Position numbers and translations under genes: made by a program. 64,000 nt of DNA from Protonemura montana (Eukaryota; Arthropoda; Insecta; Plecoptera; Nemouridae). This document shows, one piece after another, positions 42,601 through 54,600 of this stretch; position 1 is the stretch's first letter, and each line of letters begins with the position of its first letter. The stretch lies in NCBI GenBank assembly GCA_947568835.1, contig OX387609.1, positions 2,856,001 through 2,920,000 on the forward strand. Direction: 5' to 3'. The notes beneath the pieces were generated by a model. The model searched no databases and was not told the origin of the DNA. It saw only the letters and a list, made by a program, of their open reading frames with translations.

Positions 42601-45600
42601 ATTACAAAGTACGCCGGTGTATTTAAACTGAATTCAAGACAAATCTAGAGACAAAGTTACAGACAATTTTCTTGCAACTCAAGGGAATCATTAATAAATT
42701 GTCATTTTGATAAATTTTGACAATGTCGGCAACAAATGAAGCTAAAAGGTCCGAGTTTCTATACAAAGACGAGGCAGATTTTAGTTCTTATCGAAGAAGC
42801 AAATGAATTTACTTCTAGTTTGCGTGAGAAATGAGAAATTCTCGACATCGAAAACTACAGAATCGCCGTCGCTACGCATTTAAAACAAGCGTCCGCCACT
42901 CACCTTGAAGGCCATGAACTTGTGATACGGCTTCGGTGCCCACGCGTAGATCTCGATGCTGTCTTTGAGCGCGATGACGAGGAACTTGATTCGCTCATAC
43001 TTGACGATCTTGAAGTGAACGGCGCCTTGCAGGTCGCCAACGTTGATCCAGCCGTTGCGACGCTCGACTTGCTGCAACGACCCAGCGCGGCCAAACACAG
43101 TCACTCCAGACACCGGCAGAGCAAAGGAGTGCAGAGCAATCCAGCGGGACCCACATCACAGTTCAAGTCTGGGGTTTCAATAGTTTACTAACTATGATTG
43201 GTTTTACTCATGTCTACTTAGCACTAGTTTTAACAAAAACTATTTCAACTGGGTTTTGAATGCTAAGTGAAGGACAACTAAATGTCCCAAAGTTTCGTAA
43301 CATGTACCTGTTACATCTTCAAGGACTGCTCTAACCCTTGAAGAAGTAACAGGTTCAAGATACGAAACGTTGGGAAATTCAGTTGTTCTTCACTTGGCAT
43401 TCAAAACCCAGTTGAAATAGTTTTTGTTAATTTACTACCTATTTTTGTTGTACGGATACCAGCTGAAGAGAATTACATTTTCAGATCGGATCTCTCATTT
43501 ATAGAAAATGATGGGGAATCCGTAAATCATCATCTGAAGTATTTGAAATCTCGTTTAAATTGCAAACGCTTGCGATGCGCAGGGAATTTTGTCGCGCTGT
43601 GCATCGATTTTCAAGACGTTAGTAGTGGGAAGTGGTCATTTCCTTTGTCAAGAAATCAAAATACCTTCAAATATTATTGGCACACAGAATCTTTTCAACA
43701 AAGGAAATTTAGCACTTGGAAAGTAGTTAACTATTGACCAAGTTTTTGTGCCAGAGATTTCAGTGCACGTACAAATCTAGATAATTTGAAAAATCTACAA
43801 GTACTCTATGTAAGTGCATTTTACAAGTCTACGACATTCTACAAAGTGCTTTCTACAAATCTACTAAGTGTCTAGAGCAAACTACAGAAACAAACTGTAC
43901 GTGAAAGACCATTTTACAAGCCCGAACAATCTACAAAAGGTACAATCTACGACAAATGAATTGAGTACGTTAAGATGCAAGCGGGAGCGCAAATTACCAA
44001 AACCATTGAAGAAGTAACGCAAAAGAAACCACATGAATGGTTACGCTATCAGCTAATGCTCGTCAAAATGAGAAGATACTAGCCGTGATCGTAGTACATC
44101 TCTCATTGACGAAGGCATCAGCGAAAAAATTAAAGCAGCGTCATTTCACATGGTTACCTTGCTAGACCTTTCCGGCAATTAGCGCTCCCCTTCGATAGTA
44201 TTTCCAATCTCCATCGTACAAACCAACCAGTGAAAATGGCCATACAATAGAAAAAACATACTGTATCTTTCCGTCCCGAATCCACTTCTTGAGGCTTTTT
44301 TGGCCGCCCTACCCGAAGACAAATCTACGACAATCATACTTAATAGAATGCCGTGTCACCTACATCACTCACCCCGTCCGTGCGGAGGATCTTGCTCTTC
44401 AGCCACGACAGGTAGTAGACGCGGACTCGATTCTTCTTGCCGCTGATCGTCACGAGAATGTTCTGGCCTTCGAGGACCTCCATCTGCTGGAAGCGTCGTC
44501 GTGAGATCAGCTGGTAGACCTTGCCCTGGCCGGAACGGTCGAGTAGCATCAAGCCATTCTCGGTGCCGATCAGGAGGTTGACGCCTGGAAGAGGAGGACA
44601 GCGTTAGTTCTGCGAGGAAGATGACAGCAGGCGAGATCTTTTCATTCCGTTTAACCTTCAGTTGAAATCTCTGCAGTTCTAAATTCATTTAAATAATGAT
44701 AATGGGCTGTAAATCCATCACCAGAGACTTTTTATGTAATTTCATTAAATTAACTATACCATAATTTTATTATTATAAACACTGCTACCGTCTCAAAAAT
44801 TGATGGCCAAACGGAGATCTAACCGTTTGGGCATCAATTTTTGAGACGGTAGTAGTTTCCATAATAATAAAATAACCCACGCATTGCAAGCGTTTGCAAT
44901 TTAAACAAGATTTCAATTAACTATGCCATCAAATTGATCTACAAAAACGAACACATAGCAAGAAAGGAACGTGGTGAATCTCAGGCAGTGAATCAATTAG
45001 CCTCGGACATAAAAAATCAGAAATGTTACAAGAAAATGAATAAACCTTGTTCTAATTAATCTTCCGCTAGCTTTTTTCACGGTTGACAACATTTCAGTCA
45101 TCACCTTGCCATTGCTACTCACCAAAGCCTGCATTTTAAGATCAGAAAGGATTTATCATTTATGAAAAATGATGGGGAATCCGTTATTCATCATGTTCAG
45201 CACGAAGCTTCAAGGAGTTACACCTTATTTATCTAATAAATAACAATTTAAAGCCAGGTTAACCAAATATAGAAACCCATACAATGTTTGTTGAAGCTAG
45301 AAGAGGCATAGGCCAGATTTTACCCCTATACATTCTGGAGTTAATTTATTATCACTAGAGATAGGATAGTTATGCAAAATAAAACCTCAAAACATGCAAG
45401 AACAAATGGCAAAACATGCAAAACATGCAAAAACAAATGCCAAAATATGCAAAACATGCAAAATCGTAAAAAATCAGGTATGAAGTGGATTGGCGGGTAA
45501 AAAACACAAATTTCTATAATTTTATCATCGTGTATTTGGTTTTATTAACTCTACCGATACGTCAGTATGTAACTGTTTACTTAAACCTAGATGCACAATG

Positions 45601-48600
45601 GCTAACTAAAATCATTTCCATATTATGCGGCGTTAACCGATGCCGCCTATCTGATAAAATGTTTTTATATGAGGAGAACGATCTTTCAACATCACACGAC
45701 GTTACTGGGGCATATTTTAAATTACAGATTTGAGAGGGGGACAAACAATCTTCTCCAAAATCATATGTGTCTCCTGCCATAATTTTCTGCACTCCACACA
45801 ATGGCTTGTAAGAAATATTCTTATTCAGTACATAGTCCAGTTTGTTAAGTGCTACTTTGGCACGGCCACCGGGAGCTTTAGACAGTTCCGAGTGGAGATC
45901 TTGTATTATCTGAAGCGATGTCGTCAAAGGTTCTCCAATCGTCTCTAGCAATTTTCTTTTTCCAGGAATGGTACCAAAATTGGATTTAATATATATCAGA
46001 TCGCTAACTATTGATTTGGATGTGAATAATTTCTGAATGGTTTTTATGCTTGCCGCCTATTCTGGATCAAACGACACTATCACTGATTTGACCTCCTCAA
46101 AGTGGTCACAATAGAATAGCTGCCTCGAGCCACGATCCCCAACAAGTGATGATAGGTTCAGGTGGCAGCGGAACTCCAGGTAGCAAATTTCGATAAGTAT
46201 TTATCCTCGATGGAGCTTTAGAAAAAACTTTCTTGGTACATGATATTAGGGTGTTGACTTCATCATAAAGATTTCTTACTGTTTCTGCAACTCGGTGTAT
46301 GGCATGTGCCAAGCACGTTAAATGGTGGAGATTGTAGTAGATGTTTTGTAACACTTCCCCCGCTTTTACCATATATGGTGCTGCATTACTAATAAGAAGT
46401 AAGACGTTCTGATTCATGCCGCCACTAGGCCACAAAGACAATAGCCCCTCATTAAACAAACTTGATACTGTCTTATGATTTGTCTTCTCTAACACATGAG
46501 AGCAAAGAAGATGTGGTATACAAGGTCCCTCGTTGGTTAACTTCCCTACTATTAGATTAGCGATATATCGCCCCTCTACATCGGTTGTTTCATCTACACT
46601 TGTCCAGATGTCATGTGTGCCGATGTCAGCGCGGATCCCTTCTTACGCCATTTCGTATGATTTGGGAAGATATCCTTTTCTTATAGTTGACGAGTCGGGA
46701 ATAACTTTATTCGAATATTTTGAAATAATTTTTTGTACCTACACATAATTTGAAAAAACGAGAGAAATTCAGAATATTTAGTAAAAAGGCCAAAACATGC
46801 AAAAACATGCAAAAAAAAACAAAAATATGCAATTTTCAGAAAAAGTACCCAAATATGCAAAACATGCAAATTAAAAACAGCATTTTTAGAACCAGGGAGT
46901 GATGAAATGGATATATCCACGTTTTTGCATGGGATTTAATGCATAAATCAAAACATGCAATTGCATAACTATCCTATCTCTAATTATCACCATGGTAACA
47001 ACTCCCAAAATTCTGGAGACACTACACTAAAATACACTAAAATTGTCTCAAAAAGCCAGTGTCCAAGTAGCACAATTGGTTAGAGCAACACCCGCGACAG
47101 GTGGAGATCGGGGTCCAAGTAGCTCAATTGGTTAGAGCAACACCTGCGACAGGTGGAGATCGGGGTCCAAGTAGCTCAATTGGTTAGAGCAACACCCGCG
47201 ACAGGTGGAGATCGGGGTCCAAGTAGCTCAATTGGTTAGAGCAACACCCGCGACAGGTGGAGATCGGGGTCCAAGTAGCTCAATTGGTTAGAGCAACACC
47301 CGCGACAGGTGGAGATCGGGGTTCCAGTCACCGTTTGGGCATCAATTTTTGAGACCGTTATAGTGTTGATAATAATCAAAAAAATCTATCAATTGCCTGT
47401 GTGACTGTACGTACCCCAGAGTGCCGCGCAGAGAATCTCCGAGTTGAATCGCTTCTTGTACTTCCTGATCTCGGGCGTGTCGGACCCGACGTCGTGGCTG
47501 GTCGGAGTCACGTTGACGTTGACGTGGGACTCGCGACGCGACGGTCCCGTCCCGCCCGCGCCGAACCCGAACGTCAGGAACGATCGCTGCTTCTGCGACA
47601 ACATCGCGGGCGGCTTTACGGCGTTTCGATACTGCGGAGGCGGGGGAGAGAAAACAAGCACACGACGGGCGGTTAGTCACTTCTAGGTGCGGAGCTCGCT
47701 GCTGGTTAGTTCGTGCTGACGATCGATTAAAGCTGCGTTTGTTAGTTAACGATCGAAAGAAGCAATCGATTAGGTTTTTAAGAAAAATGTATTGTCATTA
47801 AGAAAAACTATTTGAAATGGTTTTTGAATGCTAAGTAAAGGGCTACTAAATTTCCCGACGTTTCGTAGCTTGTACCTGTTACTTCTTCGAAGGTAAAAAA
47901 AAAAAAAAAACCTCTGAAGAAGAAACTAGTCTATGTTGCGAAACGTCAGGAAATTTAGTAGCCCTTTACTTAGCATTCAAAAACCATTTCAAATAGTTTT
48001 TGTCAAAACTAGTGTTAAGGATAAATCAAGTAGACATGAGTATAAAAACCATCATCGTCATTGCTATGGTGACAAAGGAAAGGGAGGGAGCGCAAGTTAC
48101 CAGAGAAAGAAATCGGTGTCGTGCATTTCTCTCCGAATGTATCTGACAACGACATTTAGGCTAAAACGTCAGAATTCTCAGGAATTCGAGATATTTCTCG
48201 ACGATTGCACCCAACTTTTTTCTCCAATAACTTCGGCTACTTCTCCCTTTCGTTCTTCGCCTTAGTAAATATCCCATCTCTCGGCACCCTATTGTATTGA
48301 TTAATTCAGCTAGTTTTTAATACCTTTACATGAATGGTTAAAAATTTAAATAATAATATTAAATTTAAATACTTTTATCTTACATAACTTGAAGCAAATG
48401 ACCTCCGAAGCTCAATTTGTACATCGAGATACTTAGCCGTTAGAGCCGATATGTTAAGCAAATTAGTGATTCACATTTCTAAATTAAGTTAAGTGTCAGA
48501 TTGCGAGCTAACGAGATTAATGTCACGTCTAGAACGTTGTCACCGCCGTTCACCGACATCGAATCGAGCATGCACCGCCGGTCAGTGCAAAGTGCCGTGC

Positions 48601-51600
48601 CGGTCGGCGGTGATTCCAAACCAAGGCACAGAGCGGGTACGCGAGCATGAAACTTGAGAGGGGCTGGAACGTCGCCAATTGCAGACCAATTTTACAAACA
48701 AAAAAGTGCCCCGCTTTTACGTTTCCCTTGGTATTTGATCACCAACATCCTGTTTTTACCAAATTCTTCAGCTATGAGTTTAGCTTCCAACTCACAGAAA
48801 CATCTGAATTTCACTGCATGTGATTGGAAGTCGTCATGGCAACAGTTTCAACAAAATGTTCAACTATAAGTTGGATCTCTAGCTCACAGAAACTTCTGAA
48901 TTTCACTGCATGTGATTGGAAGTTGTCATGGCAACAGTTTCAACAAAATGTTCAACTATAAGTTGGATCTCTAGCTCACAGAAACATCTGAATTTCACTG
49001 CACATGATTGAAAGTCGTCATGGCAACAGTTTCAACAAAATGTTCAACTATAAGTTGGATCTCTAGCTCACAGAAACATCTGAATTTCACTGCATGTGAT
49101 TGGAAGTCGCCATGGCAACAGTTTCAACAAAATGTTCAACTATAAGTTGGACCTCTAGCTCACAGAAACATCTGAATTTCACTGCATGTGATTGGAAGTC
49201 GTCATGGCAACAGTTTCAACAAAATGTTCAACTATAAGTTGGATCTCTTACTCACAGAAACATCTGAATTTCACTGCACGTGATTGGAAGTCGTCATGGC
49301 AACAGTTTCAACAAAATGTTCAACTATAAGTTGGATCTCTAGCAAAACGAATTCACCGTTATTGATGTGAATTTAAATGTGTGTATCGGAAATGAATACA
49401 AGCGACTGAATGCATAGTCGAGCGAACATTTCTCGATTAGTTTGGTCTTTGAAACAATGCATTTACATATGATAACACTACGACCAAAGGGACTAACGGC
49501 TATGACCGTCTTCTATTCTACGCCGCTTTGCGTCTTGGTTTGGAAACGGCCGCACGTGAGTTACAAAGTAGATAGCCGTGAGGTGACGTAGCGTACTTAC
49601 TTGAACAATTAGTATCACTGTACAGGGACCGTGTTTTGTGATCCCAGCTCGTTAGTCGAGTTACGCAAGAGAGAGAAGACAGAAAGTAGTGGATTAGTGA
49701 ATGCACTTCTCGTGAAAAATACTGTACAAACACAAACACAAACACAAACACAAGGTGTGTGTGGGCGGCAAACGTACACATGCTGAATTGCAGCAGAGAT
49801 TTTTCACTAAGCTAGGAAAGCCAGCAACAATCGCTTTAAAGATTGAAAGGTAAAAAACAGAAATGCATATGAAATTTATTGCAGCTGAGATTTTTCACTG
49901 AGCTAGGAAAGCCAGCAACAATCGCTTTAAAGATTGAAAGGTAAAAAACAGAAATGCATATGAAATTTATAGAAAAAAAAAAATCAGCTTTTAATCAAAA
50001 CTAGATGCTGAACGGTGCCACTGTCAGTTTGACATAAGACTGTAAAGGCAATCTCTGCGTGGGAAAACAAGGTGGTGTTTTTACTAGTCGCATGCATTTG
50101 TAAAGAGCTTCTACGATGCATTTAACCGTATGGCACCAGCACTGTTTTATGATTTGCTTCTAAATTTTTGAAATATTTAATATAAAAAAAAAAAAACACA
50201 AAGCTAAAAAACAAAAGCACATAGACAAACAAAACACACACACACATCTGCATGCAGAGGACCGGTAATTTGTTCTTGTACGCAGACACGGCTAGAAATT
50301 GATAATAATTTGTATTTCCGTGGTTTCCTGGACGACTCAATTAAATTAGGCTGTGATTAGAAGTAATTTCTAACAAGTGCAAATAGATTTAGACAAGTCT
50401 GTCGGATTTCATCAGTAACTAAGGTAAACCACAAAATTTTAAACACACACTTGAAAGTTTATGATATTTATAAGCCGAGGCTCACAATGATTAAAAAAAA
50501 TTACAAATAAAAGTTTTCTTCCTGAGCAAGTCAACGGATACCACCGCGACCGATGTTTCCATCACTCACCTCCTCGCTGGTCGACTTGTCCTGTCGTTGT
50601 CCGGGAGTACCCGGACTGGACGACGTCTGCGTGAGCAGATCCGGGAGCACGGAGCTCGTACGAGAGCCGGGCGTGCCCAGCTGACCGGGCGACGAGTCCA
50701 TGCGGTGAAACCCGTCACCGCCGCGGTTCTACAAGGAAGAGAAGTCAGGCAACGTTCGATTGTCAGGCCAAGATCAACGATAGAGCCTTCGTACACAGAG
50801 CTACTCATCTTTATTGATACCACTTTCATGTTTTTATTACTAATATTCGTAGAAATTGTTCGTCTTTGGTTGTCAATCAGGTTAATGTATATTAGTTTAA
50901 TTGTATCATAGAAACCAGACAGGTTTAATTCAGATATTTGCCAGAAGAACTGACTGACAAACTGACTACCATTTTACTGACAAATTGGTTTAGTCAAGCT
51001 ATGAACCACCGTGTTTCTAAGAGGTACACCTCTCCTAATAATTCTTTTGTTAACTTGTAAAATTTGTATTATGTGATCTATCGAATATGTGCATGACCGT
51101 CTTATATCAACCTTAATCTCTGGACATTACATTTTTTTTAATTTTTTTATTATAAAGAATTCTCTGCCGAACCATTTTGTAATCTAAGATCTTATCCGAT
51201 ATTTATTGGTTTATTGGAATGTTATCATATGCTTTTAGATGACGATCTTATTAAGCCATTGAGCAAGCCGGGAAGCTTTTGCACTCTATATGGAAACCAA
51301 GGGGAACTTTGACATTCAACGCTGTGATTTTCTCTTCATAAGGTAGCGACTCAGACCTGTTTATGGTACAAAGGCTTTTGTGAAATTTGGATGATTCAGT
51401 TTTGGATTTTGTCATGAAAAGACTGATTTAAAATTTAGTATGAACTGTAATTTACCTAAATGTTTGAACTGAATGAGGATTGAATCGAAGCAAACGTTGC
51501 TAGTGAATGCGTGGGCGATTTTGAATGCGATTCAACGCAAAGAAAGTTACCAAACCTGATGTCAACGACCCTGCAAACTCAAACCTACAGGCAAAGTAAC

Positions 51601-54600
51601 AAAGAAAACCAAAAGAAACAACTCAAAATCAAAAACAAATACAAAAACAAACAAAACTAGCAGAATCTGTGAAGAGAACTAAAGTAAAGGTTACATCCGA
51701 CCGTGAGGCCAGAAGGACAAAGCTGCCAAGTTTAAAAAACAAAACGCAAATCAAACACAGGAAAAAAAACACAGGCAACACTCGAGCGCCGGGGCAGAGG
51801 CTCGAGCCCGAAGATACAAAACTGGGAGGAAGCGGGACAAACGAAAGACGAAGATCGCAGTTGTTCGACATCTTCTTTCATGCAACGTCGTCTTCAAGAT
51901 GATCCATGCATTTTCATCAACGACTTCAAGTTGCAATCTGTCCGAGTCAAGTAGCGCTATCATCGCTTCTTCTTTAATCGCCACGTGGCCAAGCTCATCT
52001 TCTTCGGCAAGCAAGCATTCATCTGAACTTTCACGTAGCGACCGTTGTCTTCTTTCTTCCGAGCGTTTCTTCCTTGTTCAAGCTTCGCCCAACGAACGTC
52101 ATTCTCCCCGAACTTGCAATCGCGTCTAGCGGTTAGTAGGGAAAGACAAACACGAAATCCCCCAAACTTTTCGTGCAAAACTTGCAATCGACACAAGGGT
52201 GTTAGAGGTTAACCGTTAGTTGCGTTGCGTACGCGACAAGAGTTTTACGAGAGAGTTTACGGAAAGTTTACGCCAAGGAAAGGAGAGGTTTTTTCATGCT
52301 TAACTCGGCTTGTGGTGTATTTCTATGGACGGCGATATGGAATAGGTTTAGCTCGCAAGGGGGTAACGGCATTGAAGTGAAACTTAGAACAGACGTGCTA
52401 TTGTAGCTCGAGGTAAGAATCAGACGGCGCAAATAAAGATTAATTTGAATCCATTTTCTGTCAAATTAAAATTCCACTGCCAATACGTTTGCTACACTAG
52501 GATTAATTTGAGTTTGCCACTTTCTGGGGCGCTTGTACTAACCTAGAAAACATGACACCATGATGCTACTGTTAACTATCCGATTTAAAAGCAACAAAAT
52601 AATGTTTTTCTTTGGTTGAAACATTTAATAATTTCAGGAAAACAAAATATTTAATGAAAAACAATAAATGTTAATTAACCGAAGTTAAAATTAATATATT
52701 TTGGATTACTTTTAACTTTTATCAGGTTTAGGCAGGAAACCAAGCTCGCAAACTGCTTTTTGGCAGCCATTGCTAGAATCCGCTAGTGTACGGTAGGTAT
52801 TTAGCAGAAGCCATTCGGACTTTTAGTTTTGCATTTAAGTTCTTATTTTTCAATAGAATTAATATCACGTAAATAAACTGATAAATCCACAAAGAATTTA
52901 ACTGCATGATGCATTGTTTGATCATAATTTTCTGGTTAATTTCAAACTCCCCGGTGAAGACTGGCTTTATTTTGCATTCTAAAGTTGGCAATGTGTAGTC
53001 AGAGTCCACCAGGTTGTGGCAAGGTAAGGCTAACACAACTGTAGAGGCTAGGTAACTAATTGAAAGTGGAATGATGAAATGAAAGGCCAATGATTGAGAT
53101 CACGGTAGCGCCATCTGGTTCACGACCTGAACAACAAAAGCTTACATCAGAAGTCAGTCCAACGTTGTCGTTGTTCTCTTGGAAAGCCAAACCTAGCCGA
53201 CGCCGTCTCGGAAATAGAAACCAGCCTAGCACGGAATTCCAAAGCGGTGCACACTCGAAAGACGAAGAGAGAGAGAGAGAGAGATAGTTCCCCTTCGCGC
53301 GCGATCCCGACTAACCTGCCGCAGACTGGACTCGGTCCCGTTCTCGGAATCTTCCGACGCTCCGTTCCGCCGCCGCATCTTGTCGGCCTCGCGCGAGAAC
53401 CTTCGCTCGACGTCGCGTCTCCGCGCGTCCAGCTCTTCGCGCAACTCGTTGCGATTGTTTCGCGCGAGCACGATGTCGCCCTCCGTCTTCTCGCGCCGCG
53501 GTCTCGGCGGTACGTCTGCGCGATCGTTCGCCGCCTTGTTGCCGCTGAAGTCGGTTAGTACCGGATCCGGTCGCTTCTTGTTCGGCGGCGCTTCGATCCC
53601 GGCGACCTCTGAGCTCCTGCGGTTCCCGAACAGACCGGCCTTCGACTCGAAGACGGCAGAATGTCGCGACGCCGCCGGGAAAAAGTCAGAGTTCTCGCGG
53701 CGGAATCCGGAAAGCCTTGAGTCAGAGTCGTTGCGTCGATGTTGCATTTTTGTTTCAATAAGTGACTCTCGCTTCTTGTCAGCCAAGTTCGGCGGCGGAT
53801 CGTTTGCTTTGTCAAGACGTTCGGAGAATCCTTGGAAGAATCGAGCGAAGTCCCAGTCTTTGAGCAGGAGCTGATCGTCGACGTCGGATCGACGATGCTG
53901 CTGCTGGTGGTGGGATCGGGCGGCGGCCTCACGTTGCTGGAGCGAAGTCGCCGACGTTGGGTTAAAACGCAGGGCGGTGGCGGGGGACGGAAGTAACAAA
54001 GGAAAATGCGAGGGTTCGGCGAAAACGATAGCCCTGCGGTCGATTGACGTTGGAATATTTGCAGTGAAATGATAAACAAATGGTAATGATAAGTATTAGG
54101 ATGAATTCTAATTTAAATTGCAAACGCTTGCAATGCGCGGGGTATTTTATTATTATCAACACTATAACCGTCTCAAAAATTGATGCCCAAACGGGGACAG
54201 AAACCCCGATCTTCACCTGTCGCGGGTGTTGCTCTAACCCAATGAGCTACTTGGACACTGGCTTTTTGAGATGATTTTAGTGTATTTGATGAGAATGACA
54301 GATCTCCAAGGAGTAGAACCAAGAGGCTGTGAATACTCACAATGATAAGTGGTTTGATGTCGGTTATATGCAAGAGGATGAAATGAGATGATCAAGATTT
54401 ACAGCGTTGCAGCGTACGAACGAAATGATAAAGAAATCGCTAGTTTCCGTATCGTTGCTATCGAATGACAATATGTAAACATATGTAAAATATGTATATG
54501 AATATGTAAACAAGGAAAATTGCAAACGTCTGATCTTTTTTATTATTATGAACACTATAACGGTCTTAAAAATTGATGCCCAAACAGAGAATGTAAAAAT

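Larger units (their letters stand above)
45350..46990 (-). mobile_element. hAT DNA transposon with intact ends, decayed transposase
   Basis: The element spans 45358-46982 (1625 bp). Its 22-bp perfect terminal inverted repeats begin TAGAGATAGGATAGTTATGC, and it is flanked by the 8-bp duplication ATTATCAC at 45350-45357 and 46983-46990. Eight-bp duplications are characteristic of hAT. Inside both ends are clusters of AAACATGCAA-type subterminal repeats. The interior holds minus-strand transposase remnants. It lies in the msn intron between exons 8 and 9. Confidence 0.95.

Noticed and set aside
47062-47345. A cluster of true tRNA genes
   Set aside because: Units lack the B-box half except the last, the anticodon loop lacks the usual T before the anticodon, and the units sit inside a foldback element family.
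48770-49345. CRISPR array
   Set aside because: The whole 92-bp unit is repeated without unique spacers, and the DNA is eukaryotic. The same holds for the 31-, 36-, 47-, 52- and 91-bp arrays.
51669-52196. Candidate extra msn exon from open frames on both strands
   Set aside because: No msn-like residues, no convincing splice pair of fitting phase, and exons 6 and 7 join directly in phase 0.
53226-54079. Overlapping minus- and plus-strand frames of 164-174 codons over msn exon 6
   Set aside because: They are shadows of the GC-rich exon in other frames; only the frame chosen joins exons 5 and 7.
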